Of a stretch of DNA of 64,000 nt, positions 54,038 to 63,007 are shown one piece after another. The notes beneath the pieces are model-generated. The model saw only the letters and a program-made list of their open reading frames with translations. It was not told where the DNA came from and searched no databases. The translations under genes and the position numbers were made by a program. Source of the DNA: Shewanella sp. Isolate13 (GTDB lineage Bacteria; Pseudomonadota; Gammaproteobacteria; Enterobacterales; Shewanellaceae). Within the stretch, counting starts at the first letter, position 1; the number at the start of each line of letters is the position of its first letter. Location: the NCBI RefSeq assembly GCF_022398325.1, contig NZ_JAKEVD010000025.1, forward strand, positions 1 through 64,000, written 5' to 3'.

Positions 54038-54616
54038 ATGAACACACTAGCAAAAGAGCACAAATTACAGCAGGCATTTACCCCAGATATGATTATTCAC
54101 TTCTGGTTTGAAGAGATTGAACCTAAGCAGTGGTGGATAAAAGACAGTGAGTTTGATGAGCTCATTAAACAACGTTACGCAGGATTATTAACCCAAGCAG
54201 TGCAAGGTGAACTCTATCATTGGCGAGCAACGCCACAGGGACGATTGGCTGAGATCATCGTTCTCGATCAGTTCTCCCGCAATATTTATCGTGATACGGC
54301 GCAAGCGTTTGCAGCCGATCCCCTCGCCTTAGTGCTTGCCCAAGAGGCAGTTGCACTCAATTGCGACTCAGAATTAAAGGCGAAACAGGTGCCGTTTCTG
54401 TTTATGCCCTACATGCACAGTGAGTCGTCATTAATACATGAGATTGCGGTGAGGTTATTCAATCGCGATGCGGCCAAAGCCAATTTAGACTTTGAGCTAA
54501 GACATAAGAAGATTATCGATCAATTTGGTCGCTATCCCCACAGAAACGCTATCCTAGGTCGTGAGTCAACCGCAGAAGAGATGGACTTCTTGCAGCAACC
54601 CGGCTCAAGTTTTTAG
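54038..54616 (+). CDS. DUF924 family protein
   Basis: This 192-residue soluble helical protein starts with HFWFEEIEPKQWW (about 20-33) and carries VLDQFSRNIYRD (about 75-86) and FLFMPYMHSE (about 120), all conserved in DUF924. Its fold resembles tetratricopeptide repeats; the function is unknown. It is third in the PH-protein operon. Confidence 0.88.
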   Translation: MNTLAKEHKLQQAFTPDMIIHFWFEEIEPKQWWIKDSEFDELIKQRYAGLLTQAVQGELYHWRATPQGRLAEIIVLDQFSRNIYRDTAQAFAADPLALVLAQEAVALNCDSELKAKQVPFLFMPYMHSESSLIHEIAVRLFNRDAAKANLDFELRHKKIIDQFGRYPHRNAILGRESTAEEMDFLQQPGSSF

Positions 54617-54632
54617 CCGCTAGAGCGCAAAT

Positions 54633-54672
54633 AAAAACAGCCACACAAATAAATGTGTGGCTGCTGTTTTTC
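54633..54672. terminator. Terminator after the PH/DUF924 operon
   Basis: CAGCCACAC pairs with GTGTGGCTG, extended by flanking AAAAA and TTTTT runs on the two sides. Confidence 0.85.
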
Positions 54673-54711
54673 ACCCAAACTCATAACGCAGTTAAAACCA
54701 CTATTCTATGC

Positions 54712-55155
54712 CTACTTCACCACCAGCACTGGGCACTTTGCTTTATTGGCTAAGCTTTCGGCAATATTAGGGTTTAACAGGTGCGAAATTCCTCTATGTC
54801 CATGACTTGCTATCACTATCATGCCGACCTGTCCGACCTCGGACTCCTCAAGGATCTTATCTAACACGTCTCCTTTACGAAGTACGGTTTTCACCGTCAA
54901 GCCATGATTTAACCCTTGCTGGATCTTCAACTCCAGTTTCTCTAGGTTTTCAGTTGCCGCGGCCTCTATCTGCCTATCGAGTTGCTCCACCGAGTCCACC
55001 GCGATACCGTAATGATGCTCACTAAAAGGCTCGCTCATCACATGCACTAAACGTAGGCTCACACCATATAGATTGGCCATCTCGATGGCGTAGCTCAAGG
55101 CATGGGATGCCGTTAATGAAAAATCTGTTGGACATAAAATTTGTCGAGTACGCAT
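54712..55155 (-). CDS. Universal stress protein UspA family, copy 1
   Basis: This 147-residue protein begins MRTRQILCPTDFSLTASHAL. GMIVIASHGHRGISHLLNPNIAES near the C-terminus carries the nucleotide-binding GxxG(9x)G-type loop. It is the downstream partner of a close paralogue 63 bp away, suggesting a recent tandem duplication. GAGGAGAGG lies before the ATG. Confidence 0.93.
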   Translation of the reverse strand: MRTRQILCPTDFSLTASHALSYAIEMANLYGVSLRLVHVMSEPFSEHHYGIAVDSVEQLDRQIEAAATENLEKLELKIQQGLNHGLTVKTVLRKGDVLDKILEESEVGQVGMIVIASHGHRGISHLLNPNIAESLANKAKCPVLVVK

Positions 55156-55218
55156 ACCCTCTCCTCAATCAAGCCTATCTATGCTTGACTGCCATTAATA
55201 CTGTAATCAATACAGCAA

Positions 55219-55650
55219 CTACTTAACGACCAATACCGGACATTTTGCTCGGTTAGCCACGGCCTCAGCCACGTTCGTATGCAAGAAATGCGATATTCCA
55301 GTACGGCCATGACTGGCAATCACTATCATTCCCGCCTCAGCCCCCTCAGCCTCTTTAAGGATCTGCTCTGCGGCGCTACCGTGGCGGATCACAGACTCTA
55401 CGGAGAGCTCACTCTTAAGCTCGGTTAATAACTGCTTCATATTCTCTGCGGCAGAGTCTTCCATACTCTGTGCTAGCTCTTCGGGTGTGATGGTGAGAAT
55501 TTGGTAATTATCAACGCCCATCGGCTGCTCAATAACATGCACAATACGTAGGCCCACATGATATAAGTTAGCCATTTCAATGGCATACTTTAATGCATGA
55601 GAAGCAGTCTCCGAAAAGTCCGTTGGACATAAAATTTGACGACTACGCAT
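55219..55650 (-). CDS. Universal stress protein UspA family, copy 2
   Basis: This 143-residue paralogue has nearly the same ends (MRSRQILCPTDFSETASHAL and KCPVLVVK) but a diverged middle (about residues 45-105). ATG 55650 is chosen because GGAGG stands 8 bp upstream; a longer TTG start at 55665 would lie inside that site. It is first of the pair. Confidence 0.93.
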   Translation of the reverse strand: MRSRQILCPTDFSETASHALKYAIEMANLYHVGLRIVHVIEQPMGVDNYQILTITPEELAQSMEDSAAENMKQLLTELKSELSVESVIRHGSAAEQILKEAEGAEAGMIVIASHGRTGISHFLHTNVAEAVANRAKCPVLVVK

Positions 55651-55752
55651 AACGATTTCCTCCAAACATTATTCACTTGCTATCGCCATTGTGAATACCG
55701 CTTTTATGGCAATGACTTAAACTATACTCAATACTATTCCTTACTAATAAGG

Positions 55753-56133
55753 TTAGTCATTAAGCCACTCACGTGCCTCTTTTTTACTCTCAAAAAACTT
55801 CGCATCGTAAGGGGTAAACCAGTCGGTCATTTTCGTCACCCACTCTTGCAGCTTGCCTTCACCAACAATGGCAATCTTTTCAAACGCCTTGCCATGGGCG
55901 ACCCCTAACTTTAGATCGTCCCATGCTGCACGCAGCTCCCAGCCATCGAGTTTGCTAATATCGGCCAATACGTTGATTTGAGGCTCCTCGACCCCAGCAA
56001 TCGCCGACTCCAACATAGGAACCATATATTCATAGTCCTCATGGGTGAGCTTGCCGACAGCAACGAATGTCATATAAAACTTGCTACCACTGCGCTCTAT
56101 TCCCACAGATATTCCATGCACATTGCTGCTCAT
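55753..56133 (-). CDS. SpoIIAA-like/STAS-like protein
   Basis: This 126-residue protein shows the SpoIIAA-like pattern, with a first strand FYMTFVAVGKLTHEDYEYMVPML and then LADISKLDGWELRAAWDDL. It ends with FESKKEAREWL. Known members bind small ligands or lipids. It is monocistronic, just upstream of the UspA pair on the same strand. Confidence 0.85.
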   Translation of the reverse strand: MSSNVHGISVGIERSGSKFYMTFVAVGKLTHEDYEYMVPMLESAIAGVEEPQINVLADISKLDGWELRAAWDDLKLGVAHGKAFEKIAIVGEGKLQEWVTKMTDWFTPYDAKFFESKKEAREWLND

Positions 56134-56254
56134 TTTTATTCCTTAGTTAACTAAGTACCTACTCTAATTTTAGAGCTCTGGCGATTATTGAATTTGATCT
56201 TGGTCACATTTAAGCCTGTTATTTGATCTTTAATAAAAACTTCATTATTATCTG

Positions 56255-56272
56255 ACCGACTAATCAGTCGGT
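56255..56272. promoter_or_regulatory. TetR-type operator palindrome before the aldehyde dehydrogenase gene
   Basis: ACCGACTAATCAGTCGGT has 7-bp inverted arms (ACCGACT/AGTCGGT) around a 4-bp centre, 31 bp before the ATG at 56303. It resembles operators of TetR/AcrR regulators, and a TetR gene is the next gene in the operon, so autoregulation is likely. Confidence 0.7.
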
Positions 56273-56302
56273 TATTTAAGAGCCAACTCTGGAGCTAAGT
56301 AA

Positions 56303-57730
56303 ATGAACATGCACATAGACAATCAGGTATCACAACCCCTCTCGCAAATCTTAATCGAACTGCGAAGCTGCTATTTAAATGAGCCAGCACCTAGCTATGA
56401 CGCCAGAGTTGAGCACCTAAAGAGCTTGAAAGCCGCCATACTCAGCCATCAAGAGCAGCTAGTCGCCGCACTGAGCCGCGACTATGGTAACCGTTCAATT
56501 GATGACAGCATGATCTCCGACATCATGCCCTGTATTAACAACATCAATTACAGCCTAAAACACCTTAAGAAGTGGATGAAGCCAAGCTCCCGCCACGCAG
56601 GTCTGCTGCTGTCACCAGCCAAAATCAAGGTCCACTACCAGCCACTTGGCGTGGTTGGCATTATCGTACCGTGGAACTTCCCTGTTATGCTGTCAGTTGG
56701 GCCACTTATCACCGCCCTAGCCGCGGGTAACCGCGCCATGATAAAGCTATCGGAGTTCACGCCGGAAACCAACCAAGTGATCAAGGCGATGTTAAGCAGC
56801 ATCTTTGATAGCAAACATGTGGTTTGTGTTGAGGGAGAGGCTGAAGTTGCCGCCGAGTTTTCATCACTACCGTTCGACCACCTGCTCTTTACTGGCTCAA
56901 CCACGGTTGGCCGCCATGTGATGCGCGCCGCCGCCGACAACCTCACCCCAGTCACGCTCGAACTTGGCGGTAAGTCGCCCGTTATTGTGGCCGATGATAT
57001 CGACATGACTATCGCAGTCGAACGTATGATCTACGGTAAATGCTTAAATGCCGGACAGATCTGTGTTGCCCCAGATTATGTGCTAGTTCCTCGCGCCAAG
57101 CTCGACAGCTTTATTCAGGCCTATAAGAAAAAATTCACCAGCATGTATGGGCAAGTCAGTGACAACAAAGACTATGGCAGTGTGATTAACCAACGTCAGT
57201 TCGATAGGATCATGCAAGTACTCGATGACGCTAAGAGTAAAGGAGCCGGCATTATTAGCGCCAACGATGAAGCCATTAATGCCGACAAGCGCAAGATGCC
57301 AACCCAGCTTATCTGCAATGCCAACGATGACATGTTAGTGTTGCAGGATGAGATTTTTGGCCCGTTATTACCTGTCATCCCCTATGACAATATCGACGAG
57401 GCGATAAATTATGTTAACCAGCGCCCTCGTCCACTTGCCTTGTACCTAATGAGCTTCGACAAAGAGACTCAACAGCATGTGCTTAACCACACTCACTCTG
57501 GCGGCGTCTGTATTAACGAGGCTGTATTTCACGTTGCAGCTGACGATGCGCCTTTTGGTGGTATCGGCCCGTCGGGCATGGGACACTATCATGGTAAAGA
57601 GGGCTTCCTAACCTTCAGTCACGCAAAAACCGTGCTTAGCCGCGGTAAGTATCTCAATACAGGCAAACTGGTACATCCTCCCTATGGTGGCTTTATCCAG
57701 CGCCTATTGATGAAATTTTTTCTTCGTTAA
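56303..57730 (+). CDS. Coniferyl-aldehyde-dehydrogenase-type aldehyde dehydrogenase
   Basis: This 475-residue NAD(P)-dependent enzyme oxidises aldehydes. VPWNFPVMLSVGPL (about 117-130) and FTGSTTVGRHV bind the coenzyme. ELGGKSPV (about 215) holds the general base and GQICVAPDYV (about 250-259) the catalytic cysteine. Length and the final hydrophobic IQRLLMKFFLR fit the CALDH group, often membrane-associated and acting on long-chain or aromatic aldehydes. It is followed 22 bp later by the TetR gene. Confidence 0.9.
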   Translation: MNMHIDNQVSQPLSQILIELRSCYLNEPAPSYDARVEHLKSLKAAILSHQEQLVAALSRDYGNRSIDDSMISDIMPCINNINYSLKHLKKWMKPSSRHAGLLLSPAKIKVHYQPLGVVGIIVPWNFPVMLSVGPLITALAAGNRAMIKLSEFTPETNQVIKAMLSSIFDSKHVVCVEGEAEVAAEFSSLPFDHLLFTGSTTVGRHVMRAAADNLTPVTLELGGKSPVIVADDIDMTIAVERMIYGKCLNAGQICVAPDYVLVPRAKLDSFIQAYKKKFTSMYGQVSDNKDYGSVINQRQFDRIMQVLDDAKSKGAGIISANDEAINADKRKMPTQLICNANDDMLVLQDEIFGPLLPVIPYDNIDEAINYVNQRPRPLALYLMSFDKETQQHVLNHTHSGGVCINEAVFHVAADDAPFGGIGPSGMGHYHGKEGFLTFSHAKTVLSRGKYLNTGKLVHPPYGGFIQRLLMKFFLR

Positions 57731-57752
57731 TCGTAACTGAGCTGTAAACCTG

Positions 57753-58325
57753 ATGAGTCGTATCGATAAAAAACAAGCCATCTTGGACACCGCGCTGACG
57801 CTATTTGTCAGCCAAGGCTTTTACGCCACCTCTACCGCCTCGATAGCCAAACAGGCCGGGGTGGCAACAGGGACCCTATTTCATCACTTTCCCTCAAAAG
57901 AGGCGCTGATCAATCACCTTTACCTATCGATTAAGCAGGAGTTTGCCGATGCAATACAATCAAAAATCAGTCAAAAGGGGGAGTTAAAAAAAGACGCGCA
58001 AAACCTGTGGCTGGTGGCCATAGACTGGGCGATGGATAACCCCCTTAAACAGGAATTTTTCCAGCAATATTCGATGTCTCCATCGATCGCATCGAAGGTT
58101 AGACAACAGGCAATGAACAGCATTTTAGGCTTTATGGGGCAGCTTATTAAACAGGGGCAAAAAGCGGGAGTTTTAGCCGATTATCCGCTATCCTTGATGT
58201 TAGAGAGTTGCCATGGCCAATATTTAGCGGCCACGCGATACTTTATAGACAACCCAACATCATGGAAAAATGAAGAGTATAAGCGTTCAAGCTTTGCAAT
58301 GTTTTGGAATGCGATGAAAGCTTAG
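57753..58325 (+). CDS. TetR/AcrR family repressor
   Basis: This 190-residue regulator has the N-terminal helix-turn-helix FYATSTASIAKQAGVATGTLFHHF (about 23-46). The C-terminal ligand domain is unique. It is cotranscribed with the aldehyde dehydrogenase and should bind the palindrome at 56255-56272. The last 95 bp of the gene are duplicated just downstream. Confidence 0.92.
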   Translation: MSRIDKKQAILDTALTLFVSQGFYATSTASIAKQAGVATGTLFHHFPSKEALINHLYLSIKQEFADAIQSKISQKGELKKDAQNLWLVAIDWAMDNPLKQEFFQQYSMSPSIASKVRQQAMNSILGFMGQLIKQGQKAGVLADYPLSLMLESCHGQYLAATRYFIDNPTSWKNEEYKRSSFAMFWNAMKA

Positions 58326-58331
58326 CGAGCA

Positions 58332-58439
58332 CGATACACGATAGACAACCCTGCATCATGGAAAGATGAAGAGTATAAACGGTTAAGCTTTGCGGTTTTT
58401 TGTGACGAAATAAAGGTACGCGATGAAAGCTTAGCGAGC
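58332..58439 (+). repeat. Decayed tandem copy of the TetR gene 3' end
   Basis: Compare 58236-58330 in the gene with 58332-58439. Shared blocks include ATAGACAACCC, CATCATGGAAA, GATGAAGAGTATAA and CGATGAAAGCTTAGCGAGC. The copy has substitutions and insertions and no start, so it is not a gene. Confidence 0.85.
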
Positions 58440-58520
58440 CTGAAACACGGTTACAGACTTATCCTTTAGCCTGACAGCTATTATCGTGTTGTTAGATGCA
58501 TTATTCGAAGGAGTGAATAT

Positions 58521-58739
58521 ATGTTAAGAATGAAAACCCAATGCCGACGGTGCAAAACCAAGTTAGCGCGTAAAGAGGTCGCCTATATCTGCTCACTGGA
58601 GTGTACCTATTGCAAGCGCTGTAGCGAAGAACTGCATTACATCTGCGAGCACTGCCAAGGCACCCTAGTTTTAAGGCCGACTCGATTAATTCAGCCCGTA
58701 CAAATCTCTACCCCCGAACTAAAAAAATGTTCTGTGTAG
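58521..58739 (+). CDS. DUF1272 family zinc-ribbon-like protein
   Basis: This 72-residue protein contains CRRCKTK, then CSLECTYCKRCSE and CEHC, eight cysteines in four pairs, which could bind two zinc ions. The pattern matches DUF1272. GAAGGAG is 8 bp before the ATG. The function is unknown. A terminator follows. Confidence 0.82.
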   Translation: MLRMKTQCRRCKTKLARKEVAYICSLECTYCKRCSEELHYICEHCQGTLVLRPTRLIQPVQISTPELKKCSV

Positions 58740-58761
58740 TGAGGGGCATTTATCCGTCAAG

Positions 58762-58790
58762 AAAAAGGTCAGCAACTTGCTGACCTTTTT
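58762..58790. terminator. Bidirectional terminator after the DUF1272 gene
   Basis: The stem AAAAAGGTCAGCAA / TTGCTGACCTTTTT has an almost closed loop. Confidence 0.9.
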
Positions 58791-58834
58791 GGTTTCCTAG
58801 CTCGTTAACATCTAGTCAATCAACACCATAAAGC

Positions 58835-60202
58835 CTAACACCTAGGTAGGCATAAACTCACACATAAGCCCTTCTTATCGCGGTTATGCAAGCTAATAGT
58901 GCCATCGTGAGCCTCAACAATCTCACGACAAAGAGGTAAGCCCAGCCCTGTACCAGACTGTTTTGTCGAGTAAAAAGGTAACAGTGCCTGCTGCAACACC
59001 CCTGCAGACATTCCTAAGCCTTCATCCTTAACTTCGATACAGATCCCCTGAGTTGGATCGGCCAAGTTTAGCTCTCTGATCTCTAAGGTTATCTTAGTTA
59101 AATCTGAACCTGATTCATGGGCATTTTTGAGTAAGTTCAGCAATACCTGCTCCATCTGAATAAGATCGAAGCTCATCGTTCGCAGAGGTAATTCCCCAAG
59201 AAGCCTAAACTGATAATGTTGCCTAAGCTGATCGGTTAACTTCAGCCAATCAACTGGTGCCTTGGTTGGCTGCGGCAATTTAGCGAAGCGGGCATAGTTG
59301 AAGATAAACTGGCTAAGATGGCTGGTACGATCTTCGATGGTATCGAAAATCAGCTTTAGCTTTGGGTCGTTAAGCTCTTTCGTGATCATTCTTCCAGAGT
59401 TAACCATTGAGGCTATCGGTGCCACCGAGTTATTCAGCTCATGGCTGATGATGCGAATAACCTTCTTCCATACCGCAACCTCTTGACGGTTCAGCTCTCG
59501 AGTCAGCTGCTTTAGTAGTACCAAGTGATGGAACTGACCATTTAATAGAAACTGCCCTCGTGATAGATGCCAAGTTTCTAGCTCATTTTGATCGCCATCT
59601 CGACTTAGCGAAAACAAGCCATCCTTGGGGCTGTTAAGCGCCCCTACCAAGGCTTCGGGGGCCTCGTTCAGTAGTTGTGACAGCGACATTCCTTCAATAC
59701 GTAGCCCATTATGAAACAGATGTCGCGCCGCATCGTTAGCATAGATAATCCGTTTTTCATCATCGAGTAGCAGCATCACATTGGGCGAGCTTTGTATCAC
59801 CTTATCGAGTAACAATTCACGCTGGTAGATATATTGCCGCTCTTTGCGTAGGGTTTGCGCCGACTCGTTAAATAGCTTTGCTAATGCCTTTAACTGGCTA
59901 TCTCCGCTTACCGGAATGCTCACACTAAAGTCATTATCTTTAAAGTTAAGTAACCCCACCTCCAGTGCCAACAAATTAGTGGCGAGTTGACGGGTACCTA
60001 AATAACTCAGTCCAGCGACTAGCAGTAGCATCGTCAGAAAAATCAACAAATACAAGCCGCTTTGCTGCTTAAACTCTAGCACAAACTCATCAGAGCCAAG
60101 CCATAACAGACAGCCAAACGCCAACGCTAAACCCAGCATGGATGCCATAACTGCACAGAGGATCAATTTCGCTCTAAGTGAAATCTGTAGCTTCAGACTC
60201 AT
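58835..60202 (-). CDS. NtrY-like sensor histidine kinase
   Basis: This 455-residue kinase has two N-terminal helices (about 12-33 and 48-66), a HAMP-like linker, a PAS domain (about 125-235) and a kinase core. The phospho-accepting histidine lies in RIISHELNNSVAPIASM (about 253), a variant of the box seen in NtrY-type kinases. The ATPase lobe has LLNLLKNAHESG and GTGLGLPLC. It is downstream of its regulator (30 bp), in one operon. Partner and signal are unknown. Confidence 0.9.
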   Translation of the reverse strand: MSLKLQISLRAKLILCAVMASMLGLALAFGCLLWLGSDEFVLEFKQQSGLYLLIFLTMLLLVAGLSYLGTRQLATNLLALEVGLLNFKDNDFSVSIPVSGDSQLKALAKLFNESAQTLRKERQYIYQRELLLDKVIQSSPNVMLLLDDEKRIIYANDAARHLFHNGLRIEGMSLSQLLNEAPEALVGALNSPKDGLFSLSRDGDQNELETWHLSRGQFLLNGQFHHLVLLKQLTRELNRQEVAVWKKVIRIISHELNNSVAPIASMVNSGRMITKELNDPKLKLIFDTIEDRTSHLSQFIFNYARFAKLPQPTKAPVDWLKLTDQLRQHYQFRLLGELPLRTMSFDLIQMEQVLLNLLKNAHESGSDLTKITLEIRELNLADPTQGICIEVKDEGLGMSAGVLQQALLPFYSTKQSGTGLGLPLCREIVEAHDGTISLHNRDKKGLCVSLCLPRC

Positions 60203-60232
60203 ATTGTTATTATTGTCCTTTCCCAGATTAAA

Positions 60233-61642
60233 TTATTTATCTATGCCATATTTTTCCATGCGACGATACAAGGCTTGCCGGCTCAGGCCTAAAGATTTGG
60301 CCACCCGTGCAATCACGCCGCGGTGTTGCGCTAATGCCGACTCGATGCTTGCCTTTTCATCTTGAACTTCGCCATCTTGAACCACATCATTTTGAGCTGC
60401 AGGAGCATTCAACGGGGATTCTGATAGCTGATGCTCTGGTAGCGCTTTAGGCTCTATAACGCTGCCGCTATGTAGCTCAAGCCCAAAGTCCTCGACGGTT
60501 AACTCGGGGGAGTTAGCCAAAATCACCGCCCGCCTACAAGCATTTTCCAACTCGCGTACGTTACCAGGCCAAGGGTGTGCCTGTAGAGCCTGTTGAGTCT
60601 GGCGAGATAGAGAAAAGTCAGTTCCAATGAAGTGCTCAACCAGCGGTAACACATCATCTTTACGTTCTTTAAGCGCGGGCAATGGCAACTCAATCACATT
60701 GAGGCGGTAGAAGAGATCCTCACGAAATCGCCCCGCTTGAATATCTTGTGCTAAATCGGCGTTAGTGGCACTTATCACCCGAACATTCACCTTGCGGGTT
60801 TGATGGCTACCCAGTCGCTCAAACTCTCCAGTTTGCAACACGCGCAGCAGTTTTACTTGCCCTGAAAGTGGCAGGTTACCGATCTCATCGAGAAACAGTG
60901 TGCCGCCATCGGCAGCCTCGAAACGGCCGATACGCGTCTTGGTCGCCCCAGTAAAAGCGCCCGCTTCTGCGCCAAATAACTCGGCTTCGAGTAACTCCAT
61001 CGGTAGCGCACCAATGTTGACCTTAATAAAGGGCTGCAGTTTTAAAGATGAATTAGCGTGGATAATATCGGCGAGCTTATCTTTACCGGCACCGTTGGGG
61101 CCTGTTATCAACACCGACACATCAGATTTTGCGATCTGCAGCGCTAGGTCGACACAGCGCTGCATGGCGCCGCTGTTAAACACGATTCCGCACAGTTCGG
61201 CACCTTTAATCGCCGCCATACGTTGGTTTTCCACTCGGCTTAGCTTGGCATTATCTTTTGCTAAGCGATGCAGCGAAATCAGATTGCTGATGCTGTTGAG
61301 TAATTTTGCATCATCCCAAGGTTTGCCCATGTAGTCAGCCGCTCCCTCTTTGACCAGCTCAACGGCAAGTTCAAGCTGAGTCCAGGCCGTCAGTAATACT
61401 ATGGGAAGCTGGGGTTGCAACTGACGTAAGGCATAAAACAGGCTGCGCCCTTCTTCCCCAGAGGTGGTGTCTTGGGTGAAATTCATGTCTTGCACCACCA
61501 GCGCCACATCATGTAGCAGGACGAGTTCGAGGGCGACATCGGGCGAGAGGCAGGTAAGCGTCTGATATCCATTGAGCTCCAGCATTAAAGCCAAGGCATT
61601 ACACACGGCTTGGTTATCATCGACAATCAGGATTTTATCCAT
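60233..61642 (-). CDS. NtrC-family sigma-54 response regulator
   Basis: This 469-residue regulator has a receiver with D52 in VVQDMNF, an AAA+ domain and a FIS-type helix-turn-helix (GVIARVAKSLGLSRQALYRRM). Its Walker A reads GPNGAGKDKL rather than the usual GESGTGKE, but the sigma-54 loop GAFTGA is intact. It is likely regulated by the kinase behind it and to control the permease operon before it. Confidence 0.93.
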   Translation of the reverse strand: MDKILIVDDNQAVCNALALMLELNGYQTLTCLSPDVALELVLLHDVALVVQDMNFTQDTTSGEEGRSLFYALRQLQPQLPIVLLTAWTQLELAVELVKEGAADYMGKPWDDAKLLNSISNLISLHRLAKDNAKLSRVENQRMAAIKGAELCGIVFNSGAMQRCVDLALQIAKSDVSVLITGPNGAGKDKLADIIHANSSLKLQPFIKVNIGALPMELLEAELFGAEAGAFTGATKTRIGRFEAADGGTLFLDEIGNLPLSGQVKLLRVLQTGEFERLGSHQTRKVNVRVISATNADLAQDIQAGRFREDLFYRLNVIELPLPALKERKDDVLPLVEHFIGTDFSLSRQTQQALQAHPWPGNVRELENACRRAVILANSPELTVEDFGLELHSGSVIEPKALPEHQLSESPLNAPAAQNDVVQDGEVQDEKASIESALAQHRGVIARVAKSLGLSRQALYRRMEKYGIDK

Positions 61643-61768
61643 AAACTCGTTATTATTAATTGTGTTAGAGGGCTGCCTATAAAACTAACTGAAAGCCAAA
61701 CAGAGTTAAAGCTAAGCTCACATTTGGCCAACAATTAGATAGCATTTTTACGTATCAGCAGCTGCAGA

Positions 61769-62980
61769 TTACACACTGCGAGTGGCTGTTGCAGGCGAGA
61801 TTTTTGCCGCTTTTTGCGCCGGAAAGAGCACTGCTATGGTGGTGAGTACCAGTAAGCCTGCCACGGTCGCTATTGGGTAGATAAGCTCTAGCTTAGGCAA
61901 GCTGTAAAGTGTCATTAATTGCTGACCAAGTTGCACCGCAATCAAGCCGCCGAGCAGTCCCCCAACGAGACACAACAGGTAGTTCTCCACCAGAAAGAAG
62001 CTGACAATATCGCGCTTCTTCGCCCCAAGGGCTCGACGTGTACCTATCTGCTTAGTGCGGCGCTCAATATTAAACATCACCATACCGGCAAGTCCTAAAG
62101 AAGTGATAAGTAACAGTAGCACCACCATCATAGACAGCACTGTCGCCATCAGCTCATGGTCACGATATGAGCTGTTGCGATGCTCAGTGATTGTGGTGAA
62201 GCCACTCACCACACGATTAGGGTGCTCTTTATGCAGCGCGGCAGGAATTGCCTCTTTTAAATCGGCAATGGCTGACTCATCGGCGCGCACTAAGAATCGG
62301 GTGAAAGCCGATCCCAATTCAGTATTGAGGATCACACTGCGATTGATATTTGAATAATCAACCCATGCACTTTGCAAACGTTCAACCACACCAATAATTT
62401 TTATGGGTTGGTCGCCAATATTGCCGTAATACATTATCTGGCCGATTGCAGACTCATCGCCAAAGGTGTCTTTAGCAAAGTCAGCAGAGACTATGGCTAA
62501 ATTTGCCAGCTCAGGGCCGCCACTACTGACTTCATCGGGATAGAAGTTACGCCCCTCAATCAGCTTCACCCCTAACGTCGAGATAAATTGCTCATCACCA
62601 TAATAAAGCGCCGCATTTGGAGTATCTTTACGATCCTCCTCACTCGTGCCATAGGAGAAGTTAGAAGACCAACCGCCACCACTGAGTGGTGTCATACTGC
62701 TTGAGGTTGCAGCTTTAACGCCATCTAGGTTACGTATGATCTCGACGTCAATCAGGTTCTGCTCGTGAGCAATAATTGATTCATCGAAATTATAAACCGT
62801 TAAATCAAAGACCTCTGACTCAACGATCCCTGACTCTCGTGATATTAACCCGACACGTTCCTTAATAATGAAACTGGCATTGGCGACAATCGCAACCGAT
62901 AAGATGATTTGCACTAGCAGCAATAGAGGGCCACTTTTATTACGCATTAACATGCTTAATATGGGTTTAACTTGCAACAT
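61769..62980 (-). CDS. ABC transporter permease (FtsX/MacB-type)
   Basis: This 403-residue inner-membrane protein has one helix at about 16-36, a MacB-like periplasmic domain (about 45-270) and three C-terminal helices in an FtsX domain (about 283, 335 and 370). TKQIGTRRALGAKKRDIVSFF is the cytoplasmic EA-like loop that touches the ATPase. It lies 27 bp after a related permease. No ATPase gene is in the window; it is probably upstream, outside. Confidence 0.9.
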   Translation of the reverse strand: MLQVKPILSMLMRNKSGPLLLLVQIILSVAIVANASFIIKERVGLISRESGIVESEVFDLTVYNFDESIIAHEQNLIDVEIIRNLDGVKAATSSSMTPLSGGGWSSNFSYGTSEEDRKDTPNAALYYGDEQFISTLGVKLIEGRNFYPDEVSSGGPELANLAIVSADFAKDTFGDESAIGQIMYYGNIGDQPIKIIGVVERLQSAWVDYSNINRSVILNTELGSAFTRFLVRADESAIADLKEAIPAALHKEHPNRVVSGFTTITEHRNSSYRDHELMATVLSMMVVLLLLITSLGLAGMVMFNIERRTKQIGTRRALGAKKRDIVSFFLVENYLLCLVGGLLGGLIAVQLGQQLMTLYSLPKLELIYPIATVAGLLVLTTIAVLFPAQKAAKISPATATRSV

Positions 62981-63007
62981 AAATGAAGTCCTTTGTCATT
63001 CTGTACT

